Of a stretch of 64,000 nt of DNA, positions 57,726 through 64,000 are shown piece by piece. Both the position numbers and the translations under genes were made by a program. The notes under the pieces were generated by a model that saw only the letters and a list, made by a program, of their open reading frames with translations, was not told the origin of the DNA and did not search any database. Location: contig NZ_CP022463.1 of the NCBI RefSeq assembly GCF_002224485.1, positions 3,531,483-3,595,482 on the forward strand, read 5' to 3'. Origin of the DNA: Sinomonas sp. R1AF57. GTDB taxonomy: Bacteria > Actinomycetota > Actinomycetes > Actinomycetales > Micrococcaceae. Positions within the stretch are counted from its first letter, which is position 1; each line of letters starts with the position of its first letter.

Positions 57726-57764
57726 AGGAGGGCCTCACCCGTTCAGGGTGAGGCCCTCCTGCGC
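57726..57764 (+). terminator. Terminator hairpin after catA
   Basis: Perfect 17-bp arms (57726-57742 and 57748-57764, core GGGCCTCACCC) enclose the 5-nt loop GTTCA, starting 33 bp after the catA stop. The stem length and small loop make it a strong terminator even without a T-run. It separates catA from the DUF1622 gene. Confidence 0.8.
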
Positions 57765-57861
57765 GCCCCCGCACCCCCGGCGTCCCGCCGCCGAGTGCGG
57801 CGTTTCAGCCCTGCGTGCCCCGGGCAACGTCCCAGCGGACGACGGCGACGAGGAGACGCGC

Positions 57862-58230
57862 GTGGACTACCGGGCAGTGATCGAGGCAATTGGCCAATAC
57901 GTGGACGTCGCCGGGGTGACCGTGATGGTCATCGGGGCGCTGGTGTCGATTCCCCTGGCCCTCCGGAAGCCAGGTCCGGCCGGCAAGAGCGTGTACCGCT
58001 CCTACCGGCAGCTGCTGGGCAGGTCGATCCTCCTCGGGCTCGAGCTCCTGGTCGCGGCGGACATCATCCGCACGGTGGCCGTGACCCCGACCCTCCAGAG
58101 CGTTGCGGTGCTCGCCGTGATCGTCCTCATCCGGACGTTCCTGAGCTTCTCCCTCGAGCTGGAGATCACCGGCCGCTGGCCGTGGCAGAAGGAGACACCC
58201 AGCGCCCCTCAGCCGATCCGCCAGGCGTAG
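57862..58230 (+). CDS. DUF1622 membrane protein
   Basis: The 122-residue protein has three likely membrane helices (VDVAGVTVMVIGALVSIPLAL, LGRSILLGLELLVAADIIRTV and SVAVLAVIVLIRTFLSFSL) and the LELEITGRWPWQ end typical of DUF1622. The GTG at 57862 follows GAGGAGACGCGC. It ends within the 3' end of the convergent S8 protease gene, a 22-bp overlap of coding sequences. The function of the family is unknown. Confidence 0.85.
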   Translation: MDYRAVIEAIGQYVDVAGVTVMVIGALVSIPLALRKPGPAGKSVYRSYRQLLGRSILLGLELLVAADIIRTVAVTPTLQSVAVLAVIVLIRTFLSFSLELEITGRWPWQKETPSAPQPIRQA

Positions 58231-60275
58231 GCGTACGGCTGCGGGAACCGCGTGATGCGGAACGCGCGGACCACCACCGTGGCCTTCCCCGGCGGCATGT
58301 TCTGCCAGAGCACCTGCTCGACGTTGTTGCGGCGGTCGAAGCCGTCGGAGGTGCCCATGTTGCCGTGCCGCTCCGTGCCGTCCGCAGCCCGCACGATGAG
58401 GTCGAGGTCGTTCTGGAGGGCCGCCCCGGGCGGGTCGGACCAGACGAGGGTGACCTTGAACGTCGCCGAACCGGCAGCGGCAGGCGAGGCGCCGGCGTCG
58501 CCCTTTCCCGGGATGTCGACCGTGAAGCTCTCCTCCTCGCCCTGCTTGAGCGGGCCGCCCTCGCCGAAGCCGCCGTCCGAGCTCGGGCCCGGGATGATGA
58601 CGGACCCGGCGAGGTCCACCCTGCCCCAGCCGGAGCTGCCGTTGGGCGAGGCGCCCGCCTCGGTGGGGACATACTGCCCGGCGAGCTCGACCGCGCCGTT
58701 GATGAGCAGTGCCTTCACCAGGGCGGCGCTGGGCGTCGCCGTGCCGTTCTTCACGAGCGTCTCCCGGAGGACGGCAACGCACCCCGCCACGAGCGGCGTG
58801 GCCATGCTGGTGCCGCTGTCGAAGAACCACAGCGGGTCCGTGGAGGTCCCGAAGTCGGTCGATGGCGACGCGACCTGCCGCGACAGCGTGGAGAGGATGC
58901 AGGTCCCGGGGGCGACGACGTCGGGCTTGATGCGCTGCTCCTTGGTCGGGCCCCGGCTGCTGAAGGCGACCATGCCGTCGGTGCGGTTGGCCTGCCGGTC
59001 GCTGCGCACGGGGTTGCTGGGGAAGTCCGCCGGCCAGTACTGGCCGTAGGTGGGGGCGAACGCCGGCCGGTCCCCCTCGCTCGCCCCGACCGTGATGCAG
59101 TTCTTCGCCGCGGACTGGGACCCGATCGAGCCGCCGTCCACGAGTCCGTCCCGGTCCTTGTCGGCTCCGTCGTTGCCGGCGGCGAACGTGATGACCATGT
59201 CCTGGTGGGTCCAGACGAAGTCGTCGATCTCCTGGGAGCTCGAATCGTACGGTAGTCCCGGCGTCGTCGAGCCCCACGAGTTGGTGTGCACCCGGGCGCC
59301 GTCGGTGTCATAGGGCGGCCGGAACAGGTCGTGGAGGTCCGCAGGGAGGCCGCCGAGCTGCCCTGCGGAGTCCAGCGTCGACTGCAGGACGAGCCTCGCG
59401 GCCGGCGCCGTCCCCTGGATCGCGCCGCCCATCGTGGCGGAGGTGCCGTCCCCGAGGACGGAGCCGGCCACGTGGGTCCCGTGGCCGTGCGGGTCGTCCG
59501 CGTTGGCCGGGTTCGGCCGGCCGAGCGCGTACAGCTTCTCGACCCGCCCCGTGAACGCCGGGTGGACGTCCGTCGTCGAGCCCTTGTCGAAGCCGGTGTC
59601 CGCGACCGCCACGACCTCGCCGTCGCCCTTGTACTCGGTCCCATTGACGAGCACGTCGGCGTGCAGGATCACCCGCGAGTGGTTGTTGAACAGCTGGCGC
59701 TGCGGGACCTCCTCGATGTGCCGCACCTTGTCCACGGCGGCGATGCGGTCGAGCACGCCCTGCTCGACCGTGATGCGGACCTTGTGCCGCCCAGGCTCGA
59801 GCGAGCTCGGGTCCAGTTTGGCCGCGGCCGCGATCTGCTCGAGCACCCCCGCCGAGGCGGGGTCGACGTCGTCGTGCAGCACGACGTCGACCGTCCGCGG
59901 CTTGCGCGAGGGCCGCGGTCCGACCTCCCGCGGCACGATCTCGCGTGCCACGGCGGGCGGCTCGTCGCGGAGCGCGGGATTGACCTTGAAGCCGCGCAGG
60001 TAGACGCCTGCCCACGTGACGAACGGGAGCGCCCGCACCGGCCCGAGGTCCTTGGGCTCGAAGCCGCACAGGTACGTGTCGTCGGGGACGTACTCGTGCA
60101 CGACGGCGCCGGTCGCCTCGAGCTGGGCGCGCTGGTCCTCGGTGAGCGGTTCGGCCGTCTGGACGAGGATGTAGTCCGACGACGCCGCATCGGTCACCTC
60201 GCGCGCGTGCGCCGCGGGGGCCGCCGCCTCGGCGGCCGGGTCGAGGGACACGCCATTGATCGTGATCTGCGTCAT
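58209..60275 (-). CDS. S8 family serine peptidase (subtilase) without signal peptide
   Basis: The 688-residue protease has the catalytic triad motifs VAVADTGFD (Asp), DPHGHGTHVAGSV (His) and SGTSMATPLVAGC (Ser), plus oxyanion Asn in TFAAGNDG. An N-terminal domain of about 205 residues with EPLTEDQRAQLEATGAVV resembles an inhibitor-like prodomain. A C-terminal beta-sandwich (FTVDIPGKGDAG, FKVTLVWSDPPGAALQNDLDL) is a jelly-roll of P-proprotein type. The start MTQITINGVSLDP has no secretion signal, so it may act inside the cell or be exported otherwise. It converges on DUF1622 with a 22-bp coding overlap. Confidence 0.9.
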   Translation of the reverse strand: MTQITINGVSLDPAAEAAAPAAHAREVTDAASSDYILVQTAEPLTEDQRAQLEATGAVVHEYVPDDTYLCGFEPKDLGPVRALPFVTWAGVYLRGFKVNPALRDEPPAVAREIVPREVGPRPSRKPRTVDVVLHDDVDPASAGVLEQIAAAAKLDPSSLEPGRHKVRITVEQGVLDRIAAVDKVRHIEEVPQRQLFNNHSRVILHADVLVNGTEYKGDGEVVAVADTGFDKGSTTDVHPAFTGRVEKLYALGRPNPANADDPHGHGTHVAGSVLGDGTSATMGGAIQGTAPAARLVLQSTLDSAGQLGGLPADLHDLFRPPYDTDGARVHTNSWGSTTPGLPYDSSSQEIDDFVWTHQDMVITFAAGNDGADKDRDGLVDGGSIGSQSAAKNCITVGASEGDRPAFAPTYGQYWPADFPSNPVRSDRQANRTDGMVAFSSRGPTKEQRIKPDVVAPGTCILSTLSRQVASPSTDFGTSTDPLWFFDSGTSMATPLVAGCVAVLRETLVKNGTATPSAALVKALLINGAVELAGQYVPTEAGASPNGSSGWGRVDLAGSVIIPGPSSDGGFGEGGPLKQGEEESFTVDIPGKGDAGASPAAAGSATFKVTLVWSDPPGAALQNDLDLIVRAADGTERHGNMGTSDGFDRRNNVEQVLWQNMPPGKATVVVRAFRITRFPQPYAYAWRIG

Positions 60276-60432
60276 CGCTGGCTCCGTTCGTCAGATGCCT
60301 CACTCGCTGGACACGGCAAGATTGCGCGTCCTGTCACGAAGGTTCAAGGGTCCGTGACGGCGTGACAGGAACCGAAGAGTTGCCAACACCGGACCACGGG
60401 GTTGCGTTCCGCGGCGCGGGGCTTCCCCGAGG

Positions 60433-61371
60433 TCAGCGCCAGAACGCCGCGAGCCGGCCGGCCAGGGCCGTGCCTTGGCTGTGGCCGGCACGCGCGGCCA
60501 TCGGGCGCAGGGTGTGGTCCATGGCGTTGGCCCCGAACAGGTGCTCGGCGCTGCTGTCCGGGAAGACGGTCTCGACCCTGCTGCCGCCGGCACGGAGCTC
60601 GTCGACCTGTGCCGCGAGCTGCATGCGCCACTCCATTGGATGCCGCGTCCTGCCCCCGAACGGCGACAGCACCAGCACACGCCGGTATCCGGCTGCCAGA
60701 TCGGCGTTCTCGTTCCGTCGGTATCCGCCGTCGATGTAGCGGCTGGTGCCGACGGCGTAGGCGAAGCCGCTCGAGCAGCTTGCGGCGACGGCGTCCACCA
60801 GCTCGACTCCGGCGTCGCGGTCGAACACGGCGGGCTCCCCCGTCACGGCGTCGACGGCGGTGATCAGCAGCCGCCGGTCCGGCCAGCCCTGGCTCGGGAG
60901 GCGGCCGGCGACGACGGCGCGCCACCGGGCGTGTGCCGTGCCGTCCATTCCTGCGTCCCTCTTGAGCGCGAACACGCCCATCCTGCGGCGCATGTCCTCG
61001 GGATCCTGGGCGGCGGCGATGATCTCCGCGGTCCTCTCGAGCTGGCCGGCCACCCTCCCGGTCGCGGCGCGCCCGCCCTCAGGCTGCGGCGTTGCGGGCC
61101 TTGCGTGCTCGGGGGCGGCGAGGACGGCGGCGTAGAGCTCGGCGGGGCTGGCGCCGATGATCTGGGCGGCCGCGGTTGAGCCCGCGGAGGTTCCGACGAT
61201 CAGGTCGGCGTCGGTGACGTCGAGTCCGGCCTCGGACAGGCCGGCGATGACGCCGATCAGCCAGGCGTTGCCCGTCGACCCGCCGCCGCCGAGGACCAGG
61301 GCCCTCTCGGCTGGGGCATCGGGGGCGTGACGAGGTGAAGACGGTGCTGTGTTCAAAGGTGCTGTGTTCAT
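60433..61371 (-). CDS. Patatin-like phospholipase
   Basis: The 312-residue lipid acyl hydrolase shows the oxyanion loop GGGGSTG (28-34), the nucleophile motif GTSAGS with Ser62, and the dyad aspartate in YIDGGYRRNENADLA. It lacks a signal peptide. Such RssA-like proteins act on membrane lipids or as intracellular esterases. The ATG at 61371 is preceded by AAAGGCGACTCCC; the frame extends upstream through the repeat array but only as low-complexity sequence. It lies alone, 157 bp before the protease start on the same strand. Confidence 0.88.
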   Translation of the reverse strand: MNTAPLNTAPSSPRHAPDAPAERALVLGGGGSTGNAWLIGVIAGLSEAGLDVTDADLIVGTSAGSTAAAQIIGASPAELYAAVLAAPEHARPATPQPEGGRAATGRVAGQLERTAEIIAAAQDPEDMRRRMGVFALKRDAGMDGTAHARWRAVVAGRLPSQGWPDRRLLITAVDAVTGEPAVFDRDAGVELVDAVAASCSSGFAYAVGTSRYIDGGYRRNENADLAAGYRRVLVLSPFGGRTRHPMEWRMQLAAQVDELRAGGSRVETVFPDSSAEHLFGANAMDHTLRPMAARAGHSQGTALAGRLAAFWR

Positions 61372-61570
61372 GGGAGTCGCCTTTCGCGAACGTGCCTCTC
61401 GGGCGCTCCCGGTGGCGACTAGCTCAATCGCGCGATCGTGGACTGCGGGGGAGCACCCACTGCGGATACTGCGTTCATGGGTCTCACCTCCTGCCGATGC
61501 GTCACGATCGCCCGAAACGTAGCACGGCACCATACGGCCGCACAATGCTCCCCGCCCCCACTCCGCCGAG

Positions 61571-61800
61571 GTCACCCCCTGTGAGCCCGAAGTCACCCCG
61601 TGTGGGCGCGAGATCACCCCCTGTGAACGCGACGTCACCCCCTGTGGGCACGAGATCACCCCCTGTGAACGCGACGTCACCCCGTGCCTCGTCTGAACGG
61701 CGTGACCTCGGCGGCACACGGGATGACCTCGGCGGCACACGGGATGACCTCGCGCCCACACGGGATGACCTCGGCGGCACACGGGGTGACCTCGGCGGCC
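61571..61800. repeat. 21-bp tandem array that reverses orientation in the middle
   Basis: The 598-bp gap between the patatin and PRC-barrel genes holds six units of exactly 21 bp at 61571-61696, each starting (G/A)TCACCCC(C/G)TGTG. After a short centre (61697-61705) the reverse complement follows in 21-bp steps to about 61800 (CACACGGG(G/A)TGAC ends at 61706, 61727, 61748, 61769 and 61790). The two arms are complementary, so single strands could fold into a long stem. The rest of the gap (61372-61570 and 61801-61969) shows no gene; a weak AT-poor promoter region precedes the PRC gene. Confidence 0.85.
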
Positions 61801-61969
61801 ATGTTTTGGCCGGGGAAGCCTTGGGTACTGGTGAGTCATTCGCGCGCCGGACAGCGGCTGCCGATGATCACGGTCGGCGCGGCTGGCGCGAGAACAGCCA
61901 CTTCCCTCAAGACACGGGGGTACCGGAGAAGGTATGGCACGATCCAGCAGACCAAAGGAGAAAATCACG

Positions 61970-62848
61970 ATGGTCACACGCGAACAGTTCGACACCATTA
62001 CGCCCGGCAACGGGGACGTCATCGGCCAGGACGGCGAGAAGATCGGACGGATCGGGGACCTCTACCTCGATGACGACACCAACAGCCCGAACTGGGTCAC
62101 GGTCAAGACCGGGCTCTTCGGCACGCACGAGTCCTTTGTCCCCCTGCACGACGCGAGCGTGCGCGGCGAGGACATCGTGGTGCCCTACACCAAGGACCAG
62201 GTGAAGGACGCCCCCCGGGTCGATCCCGACGGGCACCTCGAGCGCACCGAGGAGGACCGGCTCTACACCCACTACGGCCGCACCGCGCCGTCCTACGGCA
62301 CCGGCGAGGGCATTGGCGGCGACGGCCTCCGCGGCGACGGGCGCACCGACGCGCGGGCAGCCGGCGGCGTGGAGCCGGGCTACGACGAGGGCACCGGCAC
62401 GCGCCGCGCTGACGAGGTCACCGGCACCGAGGGTCGCGACACCTCCGGCCCGACGACCGACGACGCCATGACCCGCTCGGAGGAGCGGCTCAATGTCGGC
62501 ACCGAGCGGCAGGAGACGGGCCGTGCCCGCCTGCGCAAGTACGTGACGACCGAGAACGTCACCAAGACGGTCCCGGTCCAGCGCGAAGAGGTCCGCGTGG
62601 AGCGCGAGCCCATCACGGACGAGAACCGCGGCGCCGCGATGGACGGCCCGAACCTCTCCGAGGAGGAGCACGAGGTCACCCTCCACGAGGAGCGGCCCGT
62701 GGTCGACAAGGAGACTGTCCCTGTGGAGCGCGTCAAGCTCGGCACAGAGACCGTCACCGACAAGGAGACCGTGAGCGAGGACGTCGCGAAGGAGCACATC
62801 GACACCGAGGGTGTCGAAGGTGAGGGCCTGCGCCGGCGCGACCGCTAG
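61970..62848 (+). CDS. PRC-barrel and DUF2382 domain protein
   Basis: The 292-residue protein has an N-terminal PRC-barrel (about residues 8-80: NGDVIGQDGEKIGRIGDLYLDDD, WVTVKTGLFG, FVPLHDASVRGEDIVVPY). A Gly/Asp/Thr-rich linker follows, then a C-terminal DUF2382 region (SEERLNVGTERQETGRARLRK, VQREEVRVEREP, LHEERPVVDKETVPVERVKL) and an acidic end. DUF2382 proteins (YsnF-like) are linked to stress responses in Firmicutes and Actinobacteria. The ATG at 61970 is chosen because AAAGGAG lies 11 nt before it. A strong terminator follows. Confidence 0.88.
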   Translation: MVTREQFDTITPGNGDVIGQDGEKIGRIGDLYLDDDTNSPNWVTVKTGLFGTHESFVPLHDASVRGEDIVVPYTKDQVKDAPRVDPDGHLERTEEDRLYTHYGRTAPSYGTGEGIGGDGLRGDGRTDARAAGGVEPGYDEGTGTRRADEVTGTEGRDTSGPTTDDAMTRSEERLNVGTERQETGRARLRKYVTTENVTKTVPVQREEVRVEREPITDENRGAAMDGPNLSEEEHEVTLHEERPVVDKETVPVERVKLGTETVTDKETVSEDVAKEHIDTEGVEGEGLRRRDR

Positions 62849-62861
62849 CGGCAACGCACGG

Positions 62862-62907
62862 ACGACGGCGGGTGGGCGGCGCAGCAGCGTCGCCCACCCG
62901 CCGTCGT
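62862..62907. terminator. Terminator hairpin between convergent genes
   Basis: Perfect 17-bp arms (62862-62878 and 62891-62907, core GGCGGGTGGGCG) enclose a 12-nt loop. It lies between the stops of the PRC-barrel gene and the Fe-S oxidoreductase gene, and can end transcripts from both sides. Confidence 0.8.
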
Positions 62908-62913
62908 GCGTGC

Positions 62914-64000
62914 TCAGGCCCGCGCCCGCAGCGCCTGGGCGAGGACCTGCACGAGGTGGCTGCTCTCCAGGCCGGCGAGGTCGCGGACCTGGGTGCGGCA
63001 CGAGAAGCCGTCGGCGAGGATGGCCCGGTCCGGCGCGTCCGCGGCCTTCGCGAGGATCCCGCCCCGGGCGATCCGCTCGGACACCTCGTAGTGCCCCGCT
63101 TCCATGCCGAAGTTCCCCGCGAGGCCGCAGCACCCGGCCGAGACCTCCGCGTCGCATCCCATGGCCTCGAGGAGCGCGCGGTCGGCGCCGTAGCCCATCA
63201 CCGAGTAGTGGTGGCAGTGCGGCTGGACGAGCAGCCTCTCCCCCACGTGCGGCGGGTCCCACCCGATGCCGGTCAGGAACTCGGCGACGGTCTTGACGGC
63301 CCCCGCGAGCTCGGCGGCGCGGGGATCGTCCGGGAGGAGCTCCGTGAGGTCGGAGCGCAGGGTCGCGGTGCAGCTCGGCTCGAGCCCGACCACCGTCCGT
63401 CCGCCCCTCACGTGCGGCACGAGCACGTCGAGGGTCCGCCTCAGGCGCGCCTTCGCTGCGGTGAGCTGCCCGGTCGAGATGTACGTGAGCCCGCAGCACG
63501 CCCCGGCGCCGGCGACCTCGACGTCGCACCCCGCGGCCCGCAGCACCTCGAGAGCGTCGCGCGGGACTGCCGGGTCGAGCGCGTCGGAGAACGAGTCCAC
63601 CCACAGCAGCACGCGCGGCGCCCCCGCGGGGGAGGGCGCACGACGCCGCGCGGCCGGGTCCCAGCGGAAGGGCGCCGCGGGCAGCCGCGGGAGCGAGCGG
63701 CGGCGGTCCGCCCCCATGAGCGCGAGCGCGGCCCGCCGCAGCGGCGCGACCCGCGCGGCGGCATTGAGGAGCAGTGCGAAGGGCGCCGCGACGCGGAGCC
63801 ACTGCGGCAGCCGGCCCAGGGTGTAGTGGCTGCGCGGGCGGATCCGGCCGCGGTAGGCCTCGAACAGGGTCTGGGACTTGTAGGCCGCCATGTCGATCCC
63901 TGTCGGGCAGTCCGTCGCGCAGGCCTTGCAGCTCAGGCACAGGTCGAGGGCGGCGTGCACCTCGGGCGACCGCCACCCCAGCCGGACCACGCCCCCGTTG
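62914..64000 (-). CDS. FAD/Fe-S oxidoreductase, C-terminal part (partial)
   Basis: This is the 3' portion of a gene that continues past the window edge. It contains half of a ferredoxin-type Fe-S motif (LDLCLSCKACATDCPTGIDMA) and two CCG (cysteine-rich) domains with AGACCGLTY and SAGCCGLAGNFG, like the C termini of glycolate oxidase GlpC-type and YdiJ-type proteins. The segment WRSPEVHAALDLCLSCKAC is typical of fused FAD-binding/Fe-S dehydrogenases of about 950 residues, and no start is seen in the window. A GTG at 63990 is an internal codon, not the likely start. D-lactate or 2-hydroxyglutarate type substrates are usual for the family. Confidence 0.85.
   Translation of the reverse strand, partial: NGGVVRLGWRSPEVHAALDLCLSCKACATDCPTGIDMAAYKSQTLFEAYRGRIRPRSHYTLGRLPQWLRVAAPFALLLNAAARVAPLRRAALALMGADRRRSLPRLPAAPFRWDPAARRRAPSPAGAPRVLLWVDSFSDALDPAVPRDALEVLRAAGCDVEVAGAGACCGLTYISTGQLTAAKARLRRTLDVLVPHVRGGRTVVGLEPSCTATLRSDLTELLPDDPRAAELAGAVKTVAEFLTGIGWDPPHVGERLLVQPHCHHYSVMGYGADRALLEAMGCDAEVSAGCCGLAGNFGMEAGHYEVSERIARGGILAKAADAPDRAILADGFSCRTQVRDLAGLESSHLVQVLAQALRARA

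Noticed and set aside
61502-61780. Possible repeat protein encoded by the 21-bp array (7-residue repeats)
   Set aside because: A 21-bp period keeps several frames open by chance; there is no ribosome site or conserved start, and the orientation flip breaks the repeat.
61571-61800. Possible CRISPR array
   Set aside because: Units are contiguous 21-mers without unique spacers, orientation reverses, and no cas genes are in the window.

Overview
The window looks like a chromosomal segment of a high-GC actinobacterium of the Micrococcaceae (Arthrobacter/Sinomonas type). The grounds are the very GC-rich codon use, many GTG starts, possible leaderless mRNAs, Actinobacteria-type protein families (Pr6Pr membrane proteins, QsuB-type 3-dehydroshikimate dehydratase, a LuxR-type ben regulator) and GGTTGAGCGGAG intergenic repeats. 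The genus is inferred. No rRNA, tRNA, CRISPR array, phage or insertion sequence was recognised.

Layout. 1-4.6 kb: the tail of a methylmalonate-semialdehyde dehydrogenase, then a coupled CYP152-type P450 peroxygenase and PLP decarboxylase, facing an IclR regulator and a DHFR-like protein. 4.6-9 kb: two tandem Pr6Pr membrane proteins, a secreted two-repeat protein, two small acidic proteins and an aldo/keto reductase. 8.8-11.6 kb: a DHA2 drug exporter with its TetR regulator. 12-17 kb: LysR, PrpF-family isomerase, DAACS dicarboxylate symporter and M20 amidohydrolase. 17-20.6 kb: an exopolysaccharide locus (polysaccharide deacetylase/GT2 fusion plus an anchored Pro/Ala-rich protein) with a short CoA-transferase. 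20.6-22.6 kb: TetR divergent from a frameshifted SRPBCC-hydrolase fusion.

22.6-33.9 kb is a catabolic and uptake region. It holds qsuB and a shikimate/quinate dehydrogenase with an IclR regulator, a CoA-transferase/enoyl-CoA hydratase/MHS transporter operon (the hydratase is frameshifted) with a divergent IclR, and a LacI-MHS transporter pair. 33.9-38.2 kb: GH15 glucoamylase/trehalase with a glucose-dehydrogenase-like MDR enzyme, then GTP cyclohydrolase II with a deaminase-only RibD. 38.2-44.2 kb: a P-type cation ATPase, and ADH-DUF779 with an aldehyde dehydrogenase. 44.3-48.2 kb: MltG, two small unknowns, an orphan response regulator, ArsR-SRPBCC and a Gmad2-LysM protein.

48.2-57.7 kb is a benzoate-to-muconate module: benABCD, a benK-like transporter and a LuxR-type benR-like activator on the minus strand, with catA divergent. 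BenABC and BenD convert benzoate to catechol and CatA opens the ring; the protocatechuate made by QsuB would feed the parallel branch of the beta-ketoadipate pathway, whose later genes are not here. 57.8-64 kb: DUF1622 protein, intracellular subtilase, patatin-like lipase, a 21-bp-period array that flips orientation in its middle, a PRC-barrel/DUF2382 stress protein, and the C-terminal part of an FAD/Fe-S oxidoreductase cut by the window edge.

Most notable for follow-up: the bidirectional 21-bp array (61571-61800), the P450-decarboxylase operon, the shared 12-bp candidate operator in front of benA and benK, the ribA plus deaminase-only ribD pair behind a nested dyad, and two single-base frameshifts.
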